Part shown: one piece after another, positions 44,566 to 53,460 of the stretch
How positions within the stretch are numbered: the stretch's first letter is position 1
How the letters are laid out: every line of letters starts with the position of its first letter
NCBI GenBank assembly: GCA_002310135.1
Contig: DBYK01000001.1
Coordinates: forward strand, 62,001-126,000
Reading direction: 5' to 3'
DNA length: 64,000 nt
Source of the DNA: Caryophanales bacterium UBA1188
GTDB taxonomy: Bacteria > Bacillota_I > Bacilli_A > Izemoplasmatales > UBA1188
Notes under the pieces: model-generated
The model's database searches: none
Told to the model about the DNA's origin: nothing
What the model saw: the letters and a program-made list of their open reading frames with translations, nothing else
Translations under genes and position numbers: made by a program

Positions 44566-45868
44566 TTGCTTTAATAGGTTTATTGAAGAACACTATCATT
44601 GCGACTATAAAGAATCCACTAGCGCAAATAATTAATAGGCCAATTGAACTAAAATAATTGATCGCAATTCCACCAAGAAACATAGATAGAGGAATTAAGC
44701 CTTGTGATCCAATATTTAGTACACTTGATACTTTCCCCATCTTATCTTTATCAACAAGCCTCATCAGTGCAGTAGATGTTGGGACATTTACTAATACTAT
44801 TAATAATCCAATTAGTAATAACATTATTATGTTAATTATTAATAAAGCATTAATGTTAATTATATTAGTTATAAATAAAGCATAAAATAAAGTAAATGCT
44901 CCCATAACTATAGCCATTAAAACTAGTGACCATTTGATTGTTGGGTTGCTTTTTTCTTTAGGCTCTAGTGATGATAATACTATACCCATAATTAGTGAAC
45001 CAATTCCAAAAGCAACACTACCAAATGAACTCCACATCTCTGGGGCAATTTTATCACTAAACATATAATTAGATGATGCAACATCAGTAGATATGAAATA
45101 AGGCATGAAATTATCGAATACTGGTGAAAAGAAGAAATTGATAAATAATATACATATCATTAAAGCAAGAATTGCTTTAATTGATGCGATGTATTTAAAT
45201 CCCTCTTTAATATCACTAAATACTATTCTAGCTGTTAATTTATCTTCTTTCCTTTCATAACTTGTTTCATATTTAATAAACATCTCTGATACTGCACTTC
45301 CAATATAGAATATTCCAACAATTAAAAATAGGATATTGATTGGTATTAAAGTATATAATATACCAGCAAGTATTACACCAACAATTGATTGAAAACTATT
45401 TAAAATTGAAAAGTAAGATTGTGCTTGTTGATATTCATCTTCTTTTACAATTATTGGAAGTAGGGCAGATGATGCTGGAGAAAATATCCCTGCAATCGCA
45501 TTAGATATAATTGATACAATAAATAATGAAATAATTTTTGCATTAACTGATTTGATCACAAATATTAAAAGTAATGTGAACCCAATAATTACTATTCCTT
45601 TAATAAAGTCACATATATACATAATCTTAGCTTTATTAAATCTATCACTAATTACTCCACCAAATAATGTGACTATTCCAAAAGTAATTCCACCTACTGC
45701 AAGATAAATTCCTTGAAGCAAGGCATTATTATCAGTTATTTTTAATATATAAAAACTAACTGCGAATGAATAAAATAGTGATGCTATATTAGAAACTAAT
45801 GCCCCAAGAAAAACTAAGCAATAGTTTTTATTTTTAAATACATTCTCTCTTTTAATCTCTTCTTCCAT
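44561..45868 (-). CDS. MFS transporter (drug-efflux-like)
   Basis: The protein is 435 aa from the ATG at 45868, 6 nt after GGAG; earlier in-frame ATGs lie inside the upstream gene. About twelve hydrophobic helices are visible, with the MFS loop motif FGGVISDRFNKAKIMYICD after helix 2 and the second-half helices ending in FFIVAMIVFFNKPIK. It resembles MefA-type macrolide or multidrug exporters; the substrate is unknown. It overlaps the XRE regulator gene by 17 nt, which probably controls it. Confidence 0.85.
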   Translation of the reverse strand: MEEEIKRENVFKNKNYCLVFLGALVSNIASLFYSFAVSFYILKITDNNALLQGIYLAVGGITFGIVTLFGGVISDRFNKAKIMYICDFIKGIVIIGFTLLLIFVIKSVNAKIISLFIVSIISNAIAGIFSPASSALLPIIVKEDEYQQAQSYFSILNSFQSIVGVILAGILYTLIPINILFLIVGIFYIGSAVSEMFIKYETSYERKEDKLTARIVFSDIKEGFKYIASIKAILALMICILFINFFFSPVFDNFMPYFISTDVASSNYMFSDKIAPEMWSSFGSVAFGIGSLIMGIVLSSLEPKEKSNPTIKWSLVLMAIVMGAFTLFYALFITNIININALLIINIIMLLLIGLLIVLVNVPTSTALMRLVDKDKMGKVSSVLNIGSQGLIPLSMFLGGIAINYFSSIGLLIICASGFFIVAMIVFFNKPIKAI

Positions 45869-46919
45869 CTTTTTCTCCATATAGTTCATTATAGATATCA
45901 ATCATATCCTTATGAATTATTGAATCTTTTAAGAACATGCTTTCATCATATAATTCTTTCTTTATATCAGTTATTAAAGTTAAAACATTAACTTTTTCTT
46001 TATAATAGAACTTAATTTCTACTGAATTATTTTTATTCTTTAAGTTGATATCATAATTATTTTTTAAGAATAATAATGATTCACTATAATCTAATCCTAA
46101 ATTCTTTTCACATGCAGCTTTAGCAAAAGTTAAAACATATATTTCATCAAGCAACAAATCTTCGTTTTTCCCAATTGATTTAATAAATGATATAGACCAT
46201 TTAGTTAAATCATATGCTTCTATTATTTTATTAGTTTTTAATAATAATTTTAATTGAGTTACATTTGAATTAATCAATTTAATAATTGATTCTAAGAAAA
46301 CATTTGATATGGTTTTCATCGCTGATTCATAGTTACCTAAGTAATAATCACAATCTGCTAAATATTCATCCATATCAACTAAATCATTATTCTTAATGTA
46401 TTCTTTTACTAAATCATATTTTTTCTTAATAAAATAACAATCACAAATTGTTTTTTTAATATCTTTAATACTTATCTTTTCTATGTTATCTTCTCTAAAT
46501 GTTAGTATCATTCTTTCTAAATAAGAGATAGATAGATCAATAATATCTACATCTTTTGTAGCTTTCCAATTTTCTAATAAATAATTCACAACATATATTA
46601 ATAAATTAAAATTGTTGTTATTCTTATAAACAATCATTTTAATCTCATCAATACTTATATCAAATGATTTAGAAGAAACGCATTCCTTTAATCTTTTAAT
46701 AAAGTTATTTAATCCAACTGAAGCTATATCATATCCAAGTAAATAATCAATTGATACATCAAAATAAGTAGCTAAATCTTTAAGTTTATCTAAATCAGGA
46801 TATGCTTCTCCTCTTTCCCACTTAGATATAGCTTGTCTTGATGTATTTAGTACTTTAGCTAATTCTTCTTGTGATATATTTTTAGTTTTCCTTAATTCAA
46901 AAATCTTATTATTGGTCAT
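45852..46919 (-). CDS. XRE-type regulator with TPR-like C-terminal region
   Basis: The protein is 355 aa. The helix-turn-helix (LRKTKNISQEELAKVLNTSRQAISKWERGEAYPDLDKL) is followed by about 290 residues of helical repeats, the plan of Rgg/PlcR-like or TPR regulators that may bind a peptide. It overlaps the MFS gene, so it likely controls that pump. GGTGATG precedes the ATG. Two GCAAC/GTTGC elements lie upstream of its promoter. Confidence 0.85.
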   Translation of the reverse strand: MTNNKIFELRKTKNISQEELAKVLNTSRQAISKWERGEAYPDLDKLKDLATYFDVSIDYLLGYDIASVGLNNFIKRLKECVSSKSFDISIDEIKMIVYKNNNNFNLLIYVVNYLLENWKATKDVDIIDLSISYLERMILTFREDNIEKISIKDIKKTICDCYFIKKKYDLVKEYIKNNDLVDMDEYLADCDYYLGNYESAMKTISNVFLESIIKLINSNVTQLKLLLKTNKIIEAYDLTKWSISFIKSIGKNEDLLLDEIYVLTFAKAACEKNLGLDYSESLLFLKNNYDINLKNKNNSVEIKFYYKEKVNVLTLITDIKKELYDESMFLKDSIIHKDMIDIYNELYGEKDGRRD

Positions 46920-46941
46920 ATCATCACCTTTTATTAAAACA

Positions 46942-46970
46942 ATTATATACCTTAATTAATACTAATCCAA
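46942..46970 (-). promoter_or_regulatory. Promoter of the XRE-MFS operon
   Basis: Minus-strand TTGGAT, 17-nt spacer, TATAAT, with a 22-nt leader that contains a Shine-Dalgarno site. Confidence 0.7.
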
Positions 46971-46980
46971 GAACTTTGTA

Positions 46981-47017
46981 GTTGCTTTTATAACATATAT
47001 ATGCAACTATTAGTTGC
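46981..47017 (-). promoter_or_regulatory. Operator region with GCAAC/GTTGC elements
   Basis: A full dyad GCAAC TATTA GTTGC at 47003-47017 and a half site GTTGC at 46981-46985, upstream of the -35 box. The dyad is the same as that before the XRE gene at 32683, apart from one spacer base. Confidence 0.5.
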
Positions 47018-47062
47018 GTTAATATTACTAATTCTATTTTTAAACTAGGAATCACAATTAAA

Positions 47063-47085
47063 AAAGAACCACAGAGTGGTTCTTT
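47063..47085 (-). terminator. Terminator after the GGDEF gene
   Basis: AAAGAACCAC and GTGGTTCTTT around a 3-nt loop, with a T-rich tail. Confidence 0.85.
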
Positions 47086-47104
47086 AATTATTCTTTTCTA
47101 AATA

Positions 47105-48172
47105 TTATTTATTATTATAATAATCTGCTTTATTAGAATACATTATTTCATCAGATTCTTTTAATAAATCATCTAATTCAACTGTACCTACCTCATGATA
47201 ACTATAACCAATTGAACAAGTATATTTAGTTTCTTTAACATATTTTTCAATTCTTTCAACTAAAGCTTCAACTTCTTCTTTAGATGTCCTACGACATACT
47301 ATAACGAATTCATCTCCACCCATACGATAAACTGATTGTTTTGCTTTAGATGCTTTTGAGAAGCATACAGCAAGACTAACTAATGCTTCATCACCCATAG
47401 CATGACCATATGTATCATTGATAACTTTTAAGCCATTCATATCTAAAGATACAATTGCTGTGATATCTTTATAATCTCTTTTTGTTTCAGCATAATATGC
47501 TTGTCTATTAAGAAGTCCTGTTAATGCATCTTTTTTAACTAAAGCCAATATATCAAATACATAATAGATAAAAAGAGATACTACAATAATAGTGCAAAAG
47601 ATTTGAGCAAATTTACTGCCAAAAATAAATGGGAATATTATTCCAGATATTAATGCAATAGAAAGAAAAATAATTGGAATAATTTCAATTAAACGTTTAT
47701 TACTTCTTTTAATTAGTATAAAGATTAGAAATACCATATATAATCCACACATAATAAATGGAAGATATCCTAGTGGTCCTCTTACAAGTTCAAAAGAATC
47801 ATTAATACTAAATACAATACCTGTAAAAATTGAAATTATATTGATAACCAATAATATAAAAGCAGGAATAAACACAAAATATTTTTGGCGTTTCACAAGA
47901 ACTATAGTTACAAGCGACAAAACAAAAGGTGTTGCACTATATCTTATACACATAAGAATCAATCTTGCAGTTTTATTTTCTATTACAAATTGCAAATTAA
48001 ACTCCATAAAAACAACTATTGATAAAAGAAATATCAATATAAGGAGCGATAAGTAGCGAATTGTTGACTTTTTACTAGAAAAAGACGTAATTGAAAGAAC
48101 GACCATAAACGCACCTAATACTAAAATAAGAATCCAGTTTTGAAATAAATACTCTTTTACTGCATCAATCAT
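47105..48172 (-). CDS. Membrane diguanylate cyclase (GGDEF)
   Basis: The protein is 355 aa. Six or seven membrane helices (10-205) precede a full GGDEF domain: KKDALTGLLNRQAYY, VSLDMNGLKVINDTYGHAMGDEAL and YRMGGDEFVIVCRR. The motif and metal-binding Asp are intact, so it should make cyclic di-GMP. No sensor domain other than the membrane part is seen. The ATG lies 7 nt after an extended -10 box, without a Shine-Dalgarno sequence. Confidence 0.93.
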   Translation of the reverse strand: MIDAVKEYLFQNWILILVLGAFMVVLSITSFSSKKSTIRYLSLLILIFLLSIVVFMEFNLQFVIENKTARLILMCIRYSATPFVLSLVTIVLVKRQKYFVFIPAFILLVINIISIFTGIVFSINDSFELVRGPLGYLPFIMCGLYMVFLIFILIKRSNKRLIEIIPIIFLSIALISGIIFPFIFGSKFAQIFCTIIVVSLFIYYVFDILALVKKDALTGLLNRQAYYAETKRDYKDITAIVSLDMNGLKVINDTYGHAMGDEALVSLAVCFSKASKAKQSVYRMGGDEFVIVCRRTSKEEVEALVERIEKYVKETKYTCSIGYSYHEVGTVELDDLLKESDEIMYSNKADYYNNK

Positions 48173-48179
48173 ATTTATG

Positions 48180-48188
48180 ATTATACCA
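48180..48188 (-). promoter_or_regulatory. Extended -10 promoter of the GGDEF gene, leaderless
   Basis: Minus-strand TGgTATAAT ends 7 nt before the ATG at 48172. Confidence 0.65.
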
Positions 48189-48210
48189 TAAAATATTACT
48201 AAATAATAAA

Positions 48211-48229
48211 AAAGCTCCTTAACGGAGCT
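48211..48229 (-). terminator. Terminator after the PNPOx-like gene
   Basis: AGCTCC and GGAGCT around a 5-nt loop, followed by a T run on the minus strand. It lies about 95 nt downstream of the gene's stop. Confidence 0.75.
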
Positions 48230-48324
48230 AATTTATTTTAGATATTAAATATATCAACTATATTTTTAATCTCAATATTAAAAACTACATAAAACATTTA
48301 GAAGTTAATATATTTTTTAAAATA

Positions 48325-48729
48325 TTATAAACTATATGTTTCAGTTGGTTCTGTAAATGATGAAAATGTGATATTAACATTTTTAAAATATAACATTTGC
48401 ATATTACCATCATCTTCATTATACATATTCCTTAATTCTGGCATTTTATCAAGCATGAGTGTTTTAATTTCTCTTGTCTCATCCTCTATGAGTTCTCCAG
48501 ATATTCTTATCCATCTGCCATCTTTGAAAGCACATATTTCAGCTTTAGGATTAATAGATAACTGATGAGATACTTTCTTAACTTTACCAGTTTGAATATA
48601 TAATTTGTCATTATGCACTAATGCAGTACCAAAAGGTCTAACTCTTGGTTGATCTTCTTCTACAGTAGCAAGATAATATATAGATGCATCATCTAGGAAC
48701 TTGATTGTTCGTTCTAAAATTTCATTCAT
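48325..48729 (-). CDS. Pyridoxamine 5'-phosphate oxidase-like flavin-binding protein
   Basis: The protein is 134 aa. The split-barrel pattern is IYYLATVEEDQPRVRPFGTALVHNDKLYIQTGKVKKVSHQLSINPKAEICAFKDGRWIRISGEL, typical of the small PNPOx-like family. These bind FMN or related cofactors; the activity is uncertain. GGAG lies before the ATG. It is the last ordinary chromosomal gene before the accessory island. Confidence 0.88.
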   Translation of the reverse strand: MNEILERTIKFLDDASIYYLATVEEDQPRVRPFGTALVHNDKLYIQTGKVKKVSHQLSINPKAEICAFKDGRWIRISGELIEDETREIKTLMLDKMPELRNMYNEDDGNMQMLYFKNVNITFSSFTEPTETYSL

Positions 48730-49016
48730 TTTTGGTCTCCTTTATATTCTTTATATTTTTTATTATATCAAATCAGCAGATTTTTATAATAAAAGTCAAC
48801 CTAAATTGTTATTTTGGGATACGGATTTTTGGATGATTTTTTTGGTTATTTTTGATTTTTTCAGCACTAATAAATCTATGGTTTCAACATACCTAACAAC
48901 CCACAATGCTACCTAACATATATCTTATAAGATATATGTTGTAACAAACATCTGTTAAATAAAAGTAACACAAAATCTGTTTTGTTAGTGCTTTTGCTCA
49001 ATTATTTATTAGATAA
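48730..49016. other. Intergenic boundary region of the accessory island
   Basis: No gene is seen in 287 nt. It holds a perfect 26-bp palindrome (48915-48940, halves AACATATATCTTA and TAAGATATATGTT), a hairpin-like TAACACAAAA / TTTTGTTA near 48967-48990 that may terminate the gene at 49017, and the 10-mer AAAGTCAACC (about 48787-48802), which recurs near 60804. Confidence 0.5.
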
Positions 49017-49979
49017 TTAAGCGATTTCCTGTTCCAATCTTTTTCTTTCATCATTTTGATGTTGCCTATATATTTTTGATAATTCATTTAAATGAGAAAA
49101 CCATATATTAGAGTCGAGAATTATTGTTGCATATTTATCAGGAGCAACTACAAACAAAAACACATCATATATTGTTTTTGCTAAGCTAAACATTCTTTTT
49201 ACATTAGCATATGATATTTCTTTTGGAAAATTTTTATTTTTTAAAATTCCTATATGTGCAAACTGATTATCTCTATAATCTTTCATTGCATTTAAAATAT
49301 GCTTATTCTCATCTAGTGCTTGATTAATCAATTTAACAAACTCTAAAATGTCAAACGGTTCATATCGTTCTTCCATTACATCTTTTGATTCTTCAAAATC
49401 TAATCTTTCATATATCTCTTGTTCTTTAAATACATACTTTGAATCTACTAGCAAAGTATTTGATATTCGTTTTACGGAATATTTACACGATCCATCCATC
49501 AGTAATTCTCGAAGTTTCAAAACAGCCTCTTGGAAGCAACAATTGTGAACATATCTAATTAAATTTCCGGTATCTTCCCAAAATTGATCTTTTTTAATAT
49601 AAATGGAATCCAGTATTTCAAATATCGGTTCTAGATGAAAACATAAATAATCACGAATATATGAAATTTTATCAATAACTTGCTGAACTCTTTTTGTTCT
49701 CTTTTCAACACGATAAGTAGAATTATGTTTAACTAAAGTATACGAAGTTACACAATTCCCGTAATCATAATTGTCTTTAATCATGTTTTTCTCATGAACT
49801 TTATTACTCCATACTTTATCTTTGTGTTTTTTGTTATAATTTGAAACAAAATCAACAAGATTTTCTATAGTCTTACACTTTTCGCATTCACCTGGGCTAG
49901 ATTTAAAAATAGATTCTATATCATCATATCCATCATATTCAATTCCACAATATTTACATATTTTCTTGATTTTAGCCAT
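49017..49979 (-). CDS. Zinc-ribbon protein with HEPN/AbiU2-like region
   Basis: The protein is 320 aa. The N-terminus carries a likely zinc ribbon (CKYCG at 8-12 and CEKCK at 32-36). The rest is helical; YRDNQFAHI (Arg-x5-His) resembles the active motif of HEPN ribonucleases, as in AbiU2-type proteins. Abortive-infection function is an inference from this and from its place 23 nt after a DUF2971 gene in an accessory region. No membrane segment. Confidence 0.55.
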   Translation of the reverse strand: MAKIKKICKYCGIEYDGYDDIESIFKSSPGECEKCKTIENLVDFVSNYNKKHKDKVWSNKVHEKNMIKDNYDYGNCVTSYTLVKHNSTYRVEKRTKRVQQVIDKISYIRDYLCFHLEPIFEILDSIYIKKDQFWEDTGNLIRYVHNCCFQEAVLKLRELLMDGSCKYSVKRISNTLLVDSKYVFKEQEIYERLDFEESKDVMEERYEPFDILEFVKLINQALDENKHILNAMKDYRDNQFAHIGILKNKNFPKEISYANVKRMFSLAKTIYDVFLFVVAPDKYATIILDSNIWFSHLNELSKIYRQHQNDERKRLEQEIA

Positions 49980-50002
49980 GGCTTTCTCTCTTTTCTTATA
50001 TA

Positions 50003-50947
50003 TTATAAAATTTTCTTATATTCAAAATTCGTAGTTTCATAATTAATTGACTGTTGATAAACTCCATATCCATTTTTCTTTGCAACGTTAAGAACCATTT
50101 GTTTATTTTTATCTTTAACTTTATAGCCCAAATATATATTCCTTATCGGCAAGAGAACACTTGTATCTTCAGGTATTCCCGTAAGCCTCCATTCTCTTTG
50201 GTAAGCATAATCTGTCTTTTTAGTTCTAATAATATCAATGATTTGATTAACAGAAAATTCAGAATTTGACCTATTTAAAAGTTTAGTATTAACAATAGAA
50301 CAAAATGCTTTTAAAACAATTTTTATTGGATCATTATCCCGAGTATTTAAATACTTAACTTGTATTAATTCTTTTTCATATTTTGGATTTTCTTTTATGA
50401 ATTTGCACATATCATATTCAATGCAAAAGCCTTCATAATGATTTGCATAGCCATCCCACAATAATTGACTATTTTGTAATTCTGTCAAAGAATAAACACC
50501 CACAACATTTCTGATATTAATCAATTTCAAAAAAGCTTCTTGAAATTCTGGATTTTCATCGATAACTTTTGTAATCTGTTTTATTCCATCAATTGCTTTT
50601 TCTATAGCTTCTGTTTTAATGCTTGAATCTACCGATTTAATATATAACTTAAATCTTTCTTCTAATAAATTTCCCTCATCATATATTTCATCGATGTTAA
50701 TTCTTTTAAATTTTCTATTAGGTCCATTGATAAATAATTGCTTCAAAATAAAAGGCATTAAGTCTTTTAAATATTCCTTTTGATTGCCATCAATTATTTT
50801 ATTGCAAACGGAAATAGAACACTCTAACGGATCATCCAATTTTTCTACAGGTGAAAAATAGATATATCCAGTTTCTAACATACCTTTAGAATATTTTTTG
50901 AATTTTTGAAACTTATACAATGTTGATGGGTAATTCAAATCTATCAC
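50003..50947 (-). CDS. DUF2971 family protein
   Basis: The protein is 314 aa. The family pattern is clear: LYKFQKFKKYSKGMLETGYIYFSPVEKLDDPLEC, VVGVYSLTELQNSQLLWDGYANHYEGFCIEYDM and YAYQREWRLTG. DUF2971 genes are common in defence islands; the activity is unknown. The frame opens with GTG (50947); a TTG at 50938 with AGGTGAT upstream is an alternative start. A GC-rich leader and an extended -10 box precede it. Confidence 0.85.
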   Translation of the reverse strand: MIDLNYPSTLYKFQKFKKYSKGMLETGYIYFSPVEKLDDPLECSISVCNKIIDGNQKEYLKDLMPFILKQLFINGPNRKFKRINIDEIYDEGNLLEERFKLYIKSVDSSIKTEAIEKAIDGIKQITKVIDENPEFQEAFLKLINIRNVVGVYSLTELQNSQLLWDGYANHYEGFCIEYDMCKFIKENPKYEKELIQVKYLNTRDNDPIKIVLKAFCSIVNTKLLNRSNSEFSVNQIIDIIRTKKTDYAYQREWRLTGIPEDTSVLLPIRNIYLGYKVKDKNKQMVLNVAKKNGYGVYQQSINYETTNFEYKKIL

Positions 50948-51483
50948 CTACTAGTTTGAAATCTCAATTTTGTGCGTGAGACTCCCTGGCCGATTAAGAG
51001 AGGTTTTCACCTGGAAGTTTTACCTCCACCTCCCCCTAATTATACCAAATTTTTTTCACCTATCATAGAATGATTCTATCATTTGTGAGATTCTTGCTGA
51101 ATCCAAAACAAGCAAATCAAAGAATCATTTAAAATTTGAATAAGATGGAAGCAAAAATCTGTTAAACGATATGTTTATAAATACAATATGCTTGTCTCAA
51201 TAAAAACAAGGGCTTAGTGCTGACAAGTGCCTAAAATATGTTTTCTAAGACATCTCGTTTTTTTTCGTTACAACCCTTAGTTGAAACTACTTAAATGCTG
51301 ACAATTTTTGAATATCGGTTGATTCGCTACAGACTCCAATTATCCAAAATAAGGTGAAAATGCCTTAAAATATGCCATTTCAACCATATTTTTAGCTATT
51401 TTGGACTATTTCTTTGTCAGCAATGCGATACTTTCAAGTGAGTGTCGCTGTTCTAGCAGTTATCTTGCAATAAATATTTTAAA
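50948..51483. other. 536-nt intergenic region with GC-rich leader and promoter
   Basis: Bases 50970-51038 are clearly richer in G+C than the surroundings and repeat GGAGGT/ACCTC elements that can form hairpins; on the minus strand this is the leader of the DUF2971 gene. The rest (51080-51483) shows no coding frame. It has short repeated pieces such as GTGCTGACAAGTGCC and ATGCTGACAA, without a clear structure. Confidence 0.5.
51039..51079 (-). promoter_or_regulatory. Promoter and palindromic operator of the DUF2971 operon
   Basis: Minus-strand extended -10 TGgTATAAT (51039-51047), with a palindrome ATAGAAT-N-ATTCTAT (51065-51079) overlapping the -35 position. Confidence 0.5.
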
Positions 51484-53268
51484 TTATTTTTTTAACTTTA
51501 TTAAATATTCATCCACATCATGAATAAGAAGTTCTAAACATTTCCCAGTAATTATTGATTTGTGTTTATATGTCTTTAATTCTTTTCTAAACAATTCTAA
51601 ATTTGGTATATCCGATTTAAAAAATTCATTTATATTTGAAACTCTATATACATTTTGCAAAAAACTTCTAATTTGAAAAATTTTATCATTTTTTTCGGTA
51701 GATATCATTTTCATGAGCATTGATACATCAATTCTAGAAAAGAAAGATTTATACGCATATGCTTCACGCTCTATTTCTTTTAACTCTTCGAGAGTATATT
51801 CACCAATATTTTCAGAAAGATTTAATAATTTTTTAGTCGATTCTTTTTCATTATGTTTGTCAATACAGCCATTAATTATTTTATATTCATTTTCGTAATT
51901 AGAATAATGATTTAAATAATTGCCGCGAATATTAATCGGATTTTTGAAATTATTAATGTTATCTTTTAATTTTTTAATAATTGCATCAATATCAATTTTA
52001 TCATCATTGAACCAAGATTTATATGTGACAATATAATCAATAACTTTATAATAATTATCAAATGGAACATTATCAATATTATAAATAAGATTTTTTATTT
52101 TCGTTTTAAGTTCGTCATCTGTCATAAAATAGAATGACTCATCTAAGTCTTTAATAAAATCTGGTGTAGAATTATACTGATTATCTATATATGTTAATTC
52201 TTCAATCAACTTTTTGCGATTCCAAGTACCTTTTTCTACATAATCTTTTATTGATTCTACAACATTATTCAAATATGGTTCGAATAATAACAAATCCATT
52301 TCATCATCTACAATATTTGCATTTTTATATAGAACTGTATAATAAAAACATGAAACTAAAATTTGATTTTTTATTTCATAATTATTAATAAATTTTTTCT
52401 TAATATTTTCTTTTATATATTGATAGTTTTCAAGTGCAACTTTACATGTTCTTAAATTTGAGCACTTTGTTTTAGCTAAAATTATATTTATTGTTTTATA
52501 ATTTGCCTTTAAAATTTTTTGATCACTCTTTGATAAGACTTTACCTAACTCTGTGTATAATAAATCCTTGTCAAAAACAAAATAATAAGTCTTATATATA
52601 GTCTTCTCTTTTATGACATCATAAAACAACGGTTCGGATACTTCATCAACATTCTTTTTATATTCATTAAAATCTTTTGAAATATTCGAAGCTATCAGTT
52701 TTTGTTGATGTAATTCTTCTTGTTGTAAATACCTGCGAACTTCAGAATCATTCCCAATCAAAATAACTTTTACAAAACTCTCTGAAATCAATGAATTAAT
52801 AAAACCAAACAATTCTTGACAATCAATTCTACATCTTTCAAAATCATCTAATATGATTGCAGAAAATTTTGAATTTATAAAACTTCCTAAAGAGCCTATT
52901 ATATCATCAACTTCTCCTCCAGAAACACCAACTTTTTTATCAATAAAGATTTTTCCAAGAGTTAATATACCTCTAGCAATTTTACCATTAGTGATTTTTG
53001 ATATCGTTGGATGACATTGTGCAAAAATTTCTTTCGAAACATCATCAATATTTTTAACACCATTCAGTGATACTTTTATAAAAAGTTTATCTTTATTTTC
53101 ATCAAAATCAGGATTTACTTTTTTATGTTGTTCAGTATAAATCTTAATATATCTATCTATAAAATAGGATTTTCCAGACCCCCATGGTCCATCAATATAA
53201 AATGCACCATCAACAACTTTAGTGTCACTTAAGTATTCGTTTAAAGCGTAAATTAAATAACTATCCAT
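51484..53268 (-). CDS. KAP-family P-loop NTPase
   Basis: The protein is 594 aa. Walker A is IDGPWGSGKSYF (25-36) and Walker B is AIILDDFERCRID (Asp 141, Asp 142), the KAP signature. Many KAP proteins have membrane helices between these motifs; none are clear here. The C-terminal 350 residues are helical. Bacterial KAP NTPases often occur in defence or plasmid regions. AAGGAAGG precedes the ATG. It has no obvious partner and lies downstream of a MATE gene. Confidence 0.85.
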   Translation of the reverse strand: MDSYLIYALNEYLSDTKVVDGAFYIDGPWGSGKSYFIDRYIKIYTEQHKKVNPDFDENKDKLFIKVSLNGVKNIDDVSKEIFAQCHPTISKITNGKIARGILTLGKIFIDKKVGVSGGEVDDIIGSLGSFINSKFSAIILDDFERCRIDCQELFGFINSLISESFVKVILIGNDSEVRRYLQQEELHQQKLIASNISKDFNEYKKNVDEVSEPLFYDVIKEKTIYKTYYFVFDKDLLYTELGKVLSKSDQKILKANYKTINIILAKTKCSNLRTCKVALENYQYIKENIKKKFINNYEIKNQILVSCFYYTVLYKNANIVDDEMDLLLFEPYLNNVVESIKDYVEKGTWNRKKLIEELTYIDNQYNSTPDFIKDLDESFYFMTDDELKTKIKNLIYNIDNVPFDNYYKVIDYIVTYKSWFNDDKIDIDAIIKKLKDNINNFKNPINIRGNYLNHYSNYENEYKIINGCIDKHNEKESTKKLLNLSENIGEYTLEELKEIEREAYAYKSFFSRIDVSMLMKMISTEKNDKIFQIRSFLQNVYRVSNINEFFKSDIPNLELFRKELKTYKHKSIITGKCLELLIHDVDEYLIKLKK

Positions 53269-53460
53269 ATTTTTCCTTCCTTAATAATTTTTTATATTAT
53301 AATTTGTCATTAAGTTCTAGTATCATTTTTATCAAAAATACAAATACAATATAAATATGATAAAAGATTAAATTAGTCTAGAAACAAAAATAACTTTTGA
53401 TACAGTATTTTGTTTGTTTTTTAATACACAAGTATACATCTATGTATGTTAGTGTGAAAA

